Positions 4,446-9,695 of a stretch of 9,695 bases of DNA are shown one piece after another. Position 1 is the stretch's first letter, and every line of letters starts with the position of its first letter. This DNA comes from Candidatus Pacearchaeota archaeon. Its GTDB lineage: Archaea; Nanobdellota; Nanobdellia; Pacearchaeales; GW2011-AR1. The position numbers were made by a program, and so were the translations under genes. Where the stretch lies: NCBI GenBank assembly GCA_002688335.1, contig NZCQ01000038.1, forward strand, positions 1-9,695. The letters run 5' to 3'. The notes beneath the pieces are model-generated. The model saw only the letters and a list, made by a program, of their open reading frames with translations, did not search any database and was not told the origin of the DNA.

Positions 4446-5437
4446 TATGCGCTTTCCTCCGGTTTATTTAATTGAACATCATCTTTCTTCTCTTCACTTT
4501 CCTCTACACCTTTCCCATCATTATCTGACTCTACTTTCCCCTCTTCATTTTTTTCACCATCGTCATTTTTCTCCTCACTAGGTTCTTCAGCTTTATCTTC
4601 TGTCTTTTCTTCACCAGTTTCCCCCTTGCTTTCTTCATCGGACCCTTCCTTATTTTCTTCTTTATCCTCCCCTTTTGCTTCTTCACCGGGGTTAAGTTTA
4701 CTCAAAGCCTCTCCGTTAAGATTAGCTTTCCCCAGGAGGTATCCAATAGTTTCCTTACAATAGTAAACAATTTTCTGAGCAAAACCTAAAGCTTTTCCAG
4801 CACTAGAAGCAAGATTCTCGGCAGCTTCATCAGAATCTATCTTGATATCTCTATAAATTTCTTCATTTTCAATATCGTAGATAACTAGCGGATTGAGCCC
4901 AATTGAAAATGGTTGTATATTCAATTTTTGTAGAATCGAAGCAACCTCTCCACTGATCTCTTGACCTTTATTAGCAACAACTCTTGGTTGCTTTATAGAG
5001 ATCTTACCATCTTCAACAGCAATCTGTATACCTAGTGCTCCAAGCTCACTTATCGCAGGACCTGGAACTAGATCTGTAGGCCCATCTTTAACTTCGATAT
5101 CATCTTCAGCAATTTGCCCTACTCTAGCAAATACTGGAGTTTTTTTCTTAGCTAACAATCCCGCCAACTCATATCCATCTTTTCCTGAAATAACAAATGC
5201 AATGTCCGCTTTTATATCATCTTCCAGCTGCAAGATAGATTCCTTACCGAACTTCTTCAAAGCTCTAATAACAATATTCTTCTTCGCCAATTTAACGCTT
5301 GCATCATCTCTCACTGATTTTTTAATCTCTTGAAACTGCTTTGAAGGCAAATTTTTGATACTAACTATCATAAAGGTCTTAGCGTTCTTGATGTCTTCAA
5401 CTAATTCATCAACTTGTTTCTGCTTGTTCTCTATCAT
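4445..5437 (-). CDS. rplP0: Ribosomal stalk protein uL10 (P0) with unusual acidic C-terminus
   Basis: The 330-residue protein carries the rRNA-binding domain (residues 1-105; KNLPSKQFQEIKK, LAKKNIVIRAL) and the archaeal/eukaryal insertion domain (about 106-185; DLVPGPAISELGALGIQIA, PFSIGLNPL). A helical segment at about 203-248 should hold uL12 dimers. From about residue 251 to the end the sequence is almost entirely Glu, Asp, Lys, Gly and Ser. It ends DDVQLNKPEESA rather than with the LFG-type motif common at the end of archaeal P0. The start overlaps the uL1 stop by 4 nt, and AAGGTGG at 5445-5451 is a good Shine-Dalgarno site. The reading frame is intact up to the coupled uL12 start, so the tail is not an obvious frameshift. 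Confidence 0.95.
   Translation of the reverse strand: MIENKQKQVDELVEDIKNAKTFMIVSIKNLPSKQFQEIKKSVRDDASVKLAKKNIVIRALKKFGKESILQLEDDIKADIAFVISGKDGYELAGLLAKKKTPVFARVGQIAEDDIEVKDGPTDLVPGPAISELGALGIQIAVEDGKISIKQPRVVANKGQEISGEVASILQKLNIQPFSIGLNPLVIYDIENEEIYRDIKIDSDEAAENLASSAGKALGFAQKIVYYCKETIGYLLGKANLNGEALSKLNPGEEAKGEDKEENKEGSDEESKGETGEEKTEDKAEEPSEEKNDDGEKNEEGKVESDNDGKGVEESEEKKDDVQLNKPEESA
4456..4460 (-). promoter_or_regulatory. Shine-Dalgarno site for uL12
   Basis: GGAGG on the minus strand lies within the last codons of uL10, about 10 nt before the uL12 ATG at 4445. It gives uL12 its own initiation site despite the 1-nt gene overlap, fitting the higher uL12 copy number in the stalk. Confidence 0.7.
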
Positions 5438-6066
5438 TTTACATCCACCTTAACTGGCTTGCCCATGGTTAATTTAATTTTAACATCTTTAACATTGTCC
5501 TTATTCTTTGGTAAGGTCTCAACAATCTTATGGTATGCAGCAATAGCATTCTCAACGATATCCTCATCACTCAAACCCTCTTTTGCAATCCCCAATTTAA
5601 CACTCGCTTCCTTAACCGTAACTCTAACTGTTTTATTCACTTTATCAATTAACTTTTTGACAGTTTCAGAATCTTCACTAGCAACTATTCCAAGTTGGGG
5701 ACTCGGCATTTTTCCAGCAGGCCCTAATATCCTACCAAAGCTAGTTGCAACAGCAGGCATAAGTTTAGCATTAGCGATAAAACTATCATAAGTTCTAGTT
5801 AATTTCTTAATATCCTTTTTCTCTTTATACTTCACAAAATTATCCTTCTTAATAGACTCAACCAAATCAGAATCTTTTTCAAAAAAAGCACCTATCTTTT
5901 TATCTTTAAACTTTTTTGGAAGCCCCACAAATAACGTGAATGAATTCTTTCTAACATCAAACTCCTTGAGATTTACAATTAGATCTATTGTCTGATCAAA
6001 TTTTCTTTCCTTCTTATTCTCTCTAAGCTTTTTAACAGCCTCGAGAAACTTACTTTCTTCAGTCAT
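5434..6066 (-). CDS. rpl1: Ribosomal protein uL1
   Basis: The 210-residue protein shows uL1 hallmarks: KKERKFDQTIDLIVNLKEFD near the N-terminus (about residues 18-37), the rRNA-contact signature GRILGPAGKMPSP (111-123), VNKTVRV (143-149) and the C-terminal LTMGKPVKV (199-207). It forms the L1 stalk at the tRNA exit side of the large subunit. It is first in the operon, followed by uL10 with a 4-nt overlap. In several archaea uL1 represses its own operon by binding its mRNA. Here a leader of roughly 65 nt with a small hairpin could serve that role, though no match to the known site was established. uL11, often the preceding gene, is absent. Confidence 0.97.
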   Translation of the reverse strand: MTEESKFLEAVKKLRENKKERKFDQTIDLIVNLKEFDVRKNSFTLFVGLPKKFKDKKIGAFFEKDSDLVESIKKDNFVKYKEKKDIKKLTRTYDSFIANAKLMPAVATSFGRILGPAGKMPSPQLGIVASEDSETVKKLIDKVNKTVRVTVKEASVKLGIAKEGLSDEDIVENAIAAYHKIVETLPKNKDNVKDVKIKLTMGKPVKVDVK

Positions 6067-6090
6067 CTTACATATCTACTACCTATGCAC

Positions 6091-6116
6091 TTGAACTCCA
6101 AGAAATTCAGAGTCAA
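6091..6116 (-). promoter_or_regulatory. Hairpin in the uL1 operon leader
   Basis: In the minus-strand RNA, UUGACUC (6110-6116) can pair with GAGUUCAA (6091-6098) with one bulged base. This places a stem-loop about 25 nt before the uL1 start. It is a candidate regulatory structure only. Confidence 0.3.
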
Positions 6117-6154
6117 ATGATGTAGTCTTTGATGAAAAACTAATAGGAAAAGGG

Positions 6155-6163
6155 TTTTTAAAT
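6155..6163 (-). promoter_or_regulatory. TATA box of the uL1-uL10-uL12 operon
   Basis: ATTTAAAAA on the minus strand lies about 93 nt before the uL1 ATG, which predicts a start near 6133 and a leader of about 65 nt. This contrasts with the leaderless layout of most other genes here. The box sits against the stop codon (6171) of the upstream membrane-protein gene. Confidence 0.5.
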
Positions 6164-6170
6164 CTGCCGA

Positions 6171-6815
6171 TTAAGTTTCAAATTTCTTAGAAGCATGAAA
6201 GAACATTGAACTAACGAAGTAGGTATATACTAAGCTAAACACAAAACCGAGAATTAAAGATATTGGGTTAAGAGACCATTTTATCATTACATTTAAAACT
6301 TCTTGTGGTAAGAAAAAGAAGATTAAAGATAATAAAAATGAAATACCAAGAAATATTTCTAATAATCCTGTTACTTTTGTAAATCTAATATTCATTACCC
6401 TATATAGCCCCATACCTACTAATATTGAAGCGAGCGCTCCTGGAATAAGGGTAATAAAAACGGGAGTAAGGTGATGAATTTCATAAAGGCTAATATAGAT
6501 TATATTTGATCCAGAAAGTTTAGAAATATCAAAGATTATAAACCCAAGTAGAAAGTCAATCAAAAGTAACCATGATCCAATAATGACATATTTATTTTTA
6601 GTAAGTTTTCCTAGCTTAAGAAATCCGAAAAATAATATTAAGGCAATAATGTCTGTAATTGTAGAGGTTATCATATTTGTTTTTAAGGGATTAATAGAAC
6701 CATCGGATAAGGAAACATATAAAAAGAAATTATTAAATAACGATACTATAAACAAGATAATAATAACATATCCCGCTATTTTTAACAATTTATGTTTTCT
6801 CAATTTCTCAAACAT
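6171..6815 (-). CDS. Six-helix integral membrane protein, function unknown
   Basis: The 214-residue protein has about six hydrophobic segments (residues 12-34, 48-66, 75-95, 117-138, 146-169 and 183-206) and a basic N-terminus (MFEKLRKHKLLK). A pair of histidines (EIHHLTP, 112-118) sits at the edge of the fourth segment, but no transporter or enzyme signature is recognised. The start is supported by the basic N-terminus and an AT-rich TTTTTTAATG stretch about 27 nt upstream. It is on the same strand as the ribosomal operon, which has its own promoter just after this gene, so co-transcription would be secondary. Confidence 0.75.
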   Translation of the reverse strand: MFEKLRKHKLLKIAGYVIIILFIVSLFNNFFLYVSLSDGSINPLKTNMITSTITDIIALILFFGFLKLGKLTKNKYVIIGSWLLLIDFLLGFIIFDISKLSGSNIIYISLYEIHHLTPVFITLIPGALASILVGMGLYRVMNIRFTKVTGLLEIFLGISFLLSLIFFFLPQEVLNVMIKWSLNPISLILGFVFSLVYTYFVSSMFFHASKKFET

Positions 6816-6917
6816 TTTAAAAACAAATTTTTACCATTAAAAAACTCTTGTATTATGCAGATTTTATTTTACATTACCTTTAAATCTATTTATTTCCACT
6901 CAAGAACTCACGAAAAC

Positions 6918-6926
6918 ATTTAAATA
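6918..6926 (+). promoter_or_regulatory. TATA box for the lysine-rich protein
   Basis: ATTTAAATA preceded by CGAAAAC, a good BRE-like element, predicts a start near 6949 and a leader of about 50 nt. It is one of the best-looking core promoters of the window, which suggests strong expression. Confidence 0.55.
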
Positions 6927-6971
6927 CAATCTCTCACATAATATATTATAAAATATCTTTTCGATAACATT

Positions 6972-6980
6972 GAAAGGAGG
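6972..6980 (+). promoter_or_regulatory. Strong Shine-Dalgarno-like site with unusually long spacing
   Basis: GAAAGGAGG ends 20 nt before the ATG at 7001, well beyond the usual 5-10 nt. No in-frame start lies closer, because TAA at 6986-6988 closes the frame. Confidence 0.45.
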
Positions 6981-7000
6981 ACAATTAACAAATATATAAT

Positions 7001-7198
7001 ATGGTAAAACAACCAAAGACGGTAAAACAAGCAGACATAAGGCTAAAAAGTTTAAAGAAGCAATTAACAGCTACTGAAAAACTGAAAAAAGCTTTAGCAA
7101 AAAAAGCAAAAGCTGCAACTAAAAAGAAACCTGCAAAAAAGAAAGCAGTAAAAAGAAAGGCCACTAAAAGAAAGCCTGCAAAGAAAAAAAGAAGGTAA
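7001..7198 (+). CDS. Lysine/alanine-rich, histone-H1-like basic protein
   Basis: The 65-residue protein is extremely basic. Residues 1-35 have a weakly amphipathic Lys/Leu/Ala pattern. From about residue 36 it consists of AKKK, ATKKKP, KRKA and KRKPAKKK units, resembling the disordered C-terminal tail of histone H1 or bacterial H1-like proteins. It should bind DNA or RNA by charge, and a nucleoid-compacting or ribosome-associated role is plausible but inferred. No acidic or aromatic residues occur in the tail. A good promoter at 6918-6926 and a leader with a Shine-Dalgarno-like site precede it, and a T-rich run follows the stop. It converges on the wHTH gene at 7211. Confidence 0.8.
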   Translation: MVKQPKTVKQADIRLKSLKKQLTATEKLKKALAKKAKAATKKKPAKKKAVKRKATKRKPAKKKRR

Positions 7199-7218
7199 AT
7201 TTTTTATTTATTATTTTT
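7199..7218 (+). terminator. T-rich terminator after the lysine-rich gene
   Basis: Immediately after the TAA the plus strand has TTTTTT, TTT and TTTTT runs separated by single A's or TA. Such T-runs without a hairpin terminate archaeal RNA polymerase. The run overlaps the last codons of the convergent gene. Confidence 0.55.
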
Positions 7219-7681
7219 GACTATTGTCTTTTTCAACATCATCTTCCAAAGCGATAAGGTAGTCCTTAACTCTTTCAATTATCTGGGGAATTACAAATTT
7301 CTCAATATTATTCTCAAATATCTCTCTTAATTCTAACTGTTCTGTGAGATGATAATTATTCCCAATCCTCTCTATTAACATCCTATCTATCAGCCTCTTT
7401 AATTGCCTCCTAATATTAGACTCTGCAATACCCTTAACATCCAAACTATATTCTTTCCTAATTTTGTCAACCCTCTTCCCAACCTCCTCGCTGCTAATCT
7501 TCTCTTTTTTCTTGTTAGCATCTATTAAAACCAATAATATATCCACAATAACATCCCTAGAATCTCCCAACTGCAATAATCCCAAAGACAAACAAATTTT
7601 CCTAACCAACTCCCTCTTTTCCAAACCAGCAGGCCTTTCGTATTTTCTCAAAGTTATCTCAGACAAGGGAAGATCTTTCAT
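7211..7681 (-). CDS. wHTH-type putative transcription regulator
   Basis: The 156-residue protein opens with MKDLPLSEITLRKYERP and has a hydrophobic helix at about residues 41-54 (SRDVIVDILLVLID). A winged-helix segment follows at about 63-113: SSEEVGKRVDKIRKEY, then IAESNIRRQLKRLIDRMLIERIGNNYHLTE, in which the last strands form the wing. A C-terminal helical region (about 115-147) may dimerise. I place it among archaeal small wHTH regulators without naming a family. GAGGTG at 7687-7692, 5 nt before the ATG, sets the start. Its promoter region is shared with the divergent gene at 7827, so regulation of that gene is a reasonable guess. Confidence 0.75.
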   Translation of the reverse strand: MKDLPLSEITLRKYERPAGLEKRELVRKICLSLGLLQLGDSRDVIVDILLVLIDANKKKEKISSEEVGKRVDKIRKEYSLDVKGIAESNIRRQLKRLIDRMLIERIGNNYHLTEQLELREIFENNIEKFVIPQIIERVKDYLIALEDDVEKDNSQK

Positions 7682-7686
7682 TTAAA

Positions 7687-7692
7687 CACCTC
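7687..7692 (-). promoter_or_regulatory. Shine-Dalgarno site for the 156-residue wHTH gene
   Basis: GAGGTG on the minus strand, 5 nt before the ATG at 7681. A TATA-like AAGTTTATATG at 7710-7720 on the same strand would give a short leader containing this site. Confidence 0.6.
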
Positions 7693-7718
7693 ATATAAAC
7701 TTTAAACCACATATAAAC

Positions 7719-7729
7719 TTATAAATTTA
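7719..7729 (+). promoter_or_regulatory. TATA box for the CARF-like gene (divergent, overlapping)
   Basis: TTATAAATTTA on the plus strand is centred about 25 nt before 7747-7750, predicting a leader of nearly 80 nt ahead of the ATG at 7827. It abuts the minus-strand TATA-like sequence at 7710-7720, so the two promoters should compete. Confidence 0.45.
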
Positions 7730-7746
7730 TCTTAATAATCATCTTG

Positions 7747-7826
7747 ATGGTAAGGAGGTTTCATCTAGGAAACTTAGGCAATTCATCTTAGGAAAGATGA
7801 TTTGTTAATACTTAGATTCATACGAG
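7747..7826 (+). promoter_or_regulatory. Structured leader with stranded Shine-Dalgarno site, repeats and mini-ORF
   Basis: AAGGAGG at 7752-7758 is 68 nt from the gene start, so it does not serve that start directly. One hairpin pairs GTTTC (7758-7762) with GAAAC (7769-7773). A second pairs TCATCTT (7783-7789) with AAGATGA (7794-7800). TCATCTAGGAAA (7761-7772) recurs with one inserted base at 7783-7795. An ATG at the predicted transcript start opens a 14-codon frame (7747-7791). These features suggest a regulatory leader; the role is inferred. Confidence 0.35.
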
Positions 7827-8174
7827 ATGGAGTTAATAGCATTTCTTGGAAAAGGAGAAGGAACTTGGGGCCAAGTAGCAGGAGTCATCAATCACGGAGA
7901 CTGGGAGAATATAATTCTTATTGGAGATAAATTTGCAAAACAATTTACTGTCAAAAAAGATTTCGAATTTATTGAGATATCTTCAGGATCAATCTTAGAA
8001 TTAAAGGAAAACATAGGAAATAAACTTAAAGGCAAAATAAAGGGAACAGAGGTAGCATTATCAATAGCCTCTGGAGAAGGAAAAGAACACATGGCCCTAA
8101 TATCTGCATTACTATCTCTTCCTGTTGGAATAAGATTTTCTGCTTTAACAAAAGACGGTTTGGTTTTTATGTGA
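7827..8174 (+). CDS. Small CARF-like Rossmann-fold protein (tentative)
   Basis: The 115-residue protein alternates strands and helices. MELIAFLGKGEGTWGQVAGV (residues 1-20) gives a first strand, a glycine-rich loop and a helix. WENIILIGD (26-34) and FEFIEI (46-51) are further strands. VALSIASGEGKEHMALISAL (76-95) resembles the strand, T/S-G-G-x-K loop and helix of CARF ligand-binding domains, followed by VGIRFSAL. CARF domains sense cyclic oligoadenylates in CRISPR systems, but here no effector domain and no CRISPR genes are present. An unrelated small Rossmann protein is the main alternative. No Shine-Dalgarno site is close to the ATG, and TAA at 7806-7808 rules out a longer start. The next gene follows after 18 nt. 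Confidence 0.6.
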   Translation: MELIAFLGKGEGTWGQVAGVINHGDWENIILIGDKFAKQFTVKKDFEFIEISSGSILELKENIGNKLKGKIKGTEVALSIASGEGKEHMALISALLSLPVGIRFSALTKDGLVFM

Positions 8175-8192
8175 ATACTTATCTCAAGAAAA

Positions 8193-8600
8193 ATGGCAGC
8201 TGAAAGGAAGATAATGACTGTTATCAAATCTGGAAAGGCCTTAGAAAGTCTAGAGGATTTAATTTTTAGATATCCTGTTAAATTAGCAAAAACATCAATT
8301 AATCCCGGTTCAGAGAGATACGTTCATTTCTCAAGACCCCCCGGACAGTCATTTATAACTCTAAGAAACGAGTCCCCTCCTTATGGGTCAGAAGATTATA
8401 ATCTGTTATTAACAGTTACTGCACATGAATCAGGTACAATTTATAGGAGGATAGACGAATTCTCAAGATCTACGGGCATCTCCCTCGAATCAGTTAATTC
8501 TCAGGATTTATTAGAAGAAGCAAAAAGATTAAAGATATTTTTTAGAATGTACAAGAATAAACCAGAAGAAGCAATAAAATATCTAACAACTTCTCGTTAA
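8193..8600 (+). CDS. Conserved-looking alpha/beta protein, function unknown
   Basis: The 135-residue protein is not recognised. The first part (KIMTVIKSGKALESLEDLIF, residues 6-25) suggests a strand followed by a helix. The middle (YVHFSRPPGQSFITLRNES, 43-61, then YNLLLTVTAHESGTIYRRIDEF, 69-90) is strand-rich with a helix after it. The last 35 residues are helical and basic. It follows the CARF-like gene by 18 nt on the same strand and has no separate promoter that I can see, so the two are probably co-transcribed and may act together. A second ATG at 8214 is possible as the start. Its stop overlaps that of the convergent protease gene by 3 nt (8598-8600 against 8597-8599). Confidence 0.7.
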   Translation: MAAERKIMTVIKSGKALESLEDLIFRYPVKLAKTSINPGSERYVHFSRPPGQSFITLRNESPPYGSEDYNLLLTVTAHESGTIYRRIDEFSRSTGISLESVNSQDLLEEAKRLKIFFRMYKNKPEEAIKYLTTSR

Positions 8601-9694
8601 AATATAGCCACAAACCATCCAGCCATTAGCAAGAACAAAACAAATAGTATAGCATAAGTAGCTCCCTTAAATGCCCATCTACCCATCGCTTCACTTCCCG
8701 TAATCCCCCAAATAGTCAGATAGAAAAATCTCCCACCATCAAATATTGCAACAGGCCACATATTCACCAAGGCAACTGACAAATTAATCAAAGCCAACCA
8801 CCATATTAAATTATAAATAAATACAATTAAATCCACATTAAATCTTGGTTCATAATTAGTTGCAGGCTTCTTAAAGAAATTAAAGAAATCAGTTATCTTT
8901 CCCAATGTTCTCTCAGCCCCGCCAACAAAACCAATTCCAATAACACCCCTTCCATCATCATCTCCTAAAACAAGCCCATATTCCAAGATCTCTTCCTCTC
9001 CTTTAGAAACGTCTTTAGTTACAATATTAACAACATCTCCAGGTTTGAAATTATTCATCACCTCTGCTAGTTCATCATGATCTCTTATGGAAAATTCATT
9101 TATTCTAATTATTGATCCTCTCAAACCAGAATTTATCGCAGGTAAGTCCTTATATAGTCCAACTTCTTCATCATCAATCTCTAATTGTAGTTCCAACTTT
9201 TCAACAGTTATGTAGTAAACTTCCCCATTAGCAACCACCTTCGTTAGATTAATAGCATTACCATTACTTCCCAAAACAAAATCATCATCGATATTATTTT
9301 CATCAATTAAATTCAAGATCCCTTCCCTAGAAACATCCTCTAAATTCTTTCCACCAATGCTTTCTATAGTGTTAATATTCACAGCTCCCGGAGTGTAAGT
9401 ATTAAACATGGCTCCTGCAGGAACATATGCAGCAACAAAAAACACAGATAATAACAAGAAAAACAATATGGCTAAAACCAGGTTAGTAAAAACTCCTGCA
9501 GATAATATTGCAAGTTGTTGATACTTCGGTTTTTCCTCCATTTGTTTCTCATCTGGTTCAACAAATGCTGCTAAAAAAGGACCTAAGAAACCAAATCCTG
9601 TTGTTAGAATCTTAACATTATACAATCTAGCAATAATCCCGTGAGCAAACTCGTGGAATATAGCAATAACTGCTATAGCAATGATCCAATATGT
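8597..9694 (-). CDS. Site-2-protease-like M50 metalloprotease with PDZ-like domain (5' end off window)
   Basis: The frame stays open to the right edge, so the true start is outside; 365 codons are visible. The zinc motif HEFAH lies at 9641-9655 within a hydrophobic segment. The second signature, NMWPVAIFDGG (about residues 311-321 of the visible part), supplies the third zinc-ligand aspartate. Between them are a transmembrane helix (about 62-90) and a soluble insert containing a PDZ-like stretch (INSGLRGSIIRINEFSIRDH, about 187-206). Two or more transmembrane helices close the protein. Such enzymes cleave substrates within the membrane during regulated signalling. The substrate here is unknown. 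The TTG near 9625 is internal and should not be taken as the start. Confidence 0.9.
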   Translation of the reverse strand, partial: TYWIIAIAVIAIFHEFAHGIIARLYNVKILTTGFGFLGPFLAAFVEPDEKQMEEKPKYQQLAILSAGVFTNLVLAILFFLLLSVFFVAAYVPAGAMFNTYTPGAVNINTIESIGGKNLEDVSREGILNLIDENNIDDDFVLGSNGNAINLTKVVANGEVYYITVEKLELQLEIDDEEVGLYKDLPAINSGLRGSIIRINEFSIRDHDELAEVMNNFKPGDVVNIVTKDVSKGEEEILEYGLVLGDDDGRGVIGIGFVGGAERTLGKITDFFNFFKKPATNYEPRFNVDLIVFIYNLIWWLALINLSVALVNMWPVAIFDGGRFFYLTIWGITGSEAMGRWAFKGATYAILFVLFLLMAGWFVAIF

Positions 9695-9695
9695 A

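Noticed and set aside
4448..4690. Frameshift as the cause of the acidic uL10 tail
   Set aside because: The frame continues without a break into the TAATG overlap with uL12, and Glu/Asp/Lys enrichment is typical of selected acidic tails rather than an off-frame read.
5414..5791. Plus-strand 125-codon frame opposite uL1
   Set aside because: Shadow of uL1; its hydrophobic look comes from reading Lys/Glu codons in reverse.
6583..6840. Plus-strand 85-codon frame opposite the six-helix membrane protein
   Set aside because: It is antisense to a coherent membrane protein and has no promoter or Shine-Dalgarno site.
7464..8227. Frames antisense to the wHTH gene (7464-7685 plus) and the CARF-like gene (7892-8227 minus)
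   Set aside because: Both are shadows of genes with clear domain patterns and correctly placed upstream signals.
9623..9625. TTG as the start of the M50 protease
   Set aside because: The frame continues upstream through the essential HEFAH motif to the window edge, so the true start is outside.

Overview
The window looks like AT-rich chromosomal DNA from an archaeon, most likely a small-genome DPANN lineage of the Woesearchaeota/Pacearchaeota type. The support is an archaeal-type uL1-uL10-uL12 operon (uL12 ends in the archaeal/eukaryal LFG tail), TATA boxes placed for leaderless mRNAs, a long-variable-arm tRNA-Ser without encoded CCA, and several small winged-helix and membrane proteins. The lineage is inferred from style and gene content, not from a search.

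Left part (1-1371): a partial membrane-anchored protein leaves the left edge. A divergent promoter serves it and a pair of overlapping two-helix membrane microproteins (355-659). A TylF-type SAM-dependent methyltransferase faces the pair.

Middle (1431-2602): two divergent small wHTH-type genes lie between two copies of a 17-bp repeat that contains the 3' end of tRNA-Ser. The intact tRNA-Ser(UGA) follows, surrounded by further copies of its own 3' and 5' ends and by a cluster of short hairpins with three- or four-base loops. This is the most unusual stretch of the window.

2603-4107: a 45-residue AbrB-like protein precedes a 443-residue free-standing protein with AbrB-like repeats, two LAGLIDADG motifs and a likely C-terminal DNA-binding segment. 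This is probably a homing endonuclease or a regulator derived from one.

4149-6066: uL1, uL10 and uL12 are coupled by 4-nt and 1-nt overlaps with good Shine-Dalgarno sites. uL10 ends in an acidic, low-complexity tail of about 80 residues without the usual C-terminal factor-binding motif. uL11 is not in the operon here.

Right part (6171-9695): a six-helix membrane protein, a lysine/alanine-rich histone-H1-like protein, a wHTH regulator divergent from a small CARF-like protein with a structured leader, an unrecognised alpha/beta protein, and a site-2-protease-like M50 metalloprotease that runs off the right edge with its HEFAH motif inside the window.
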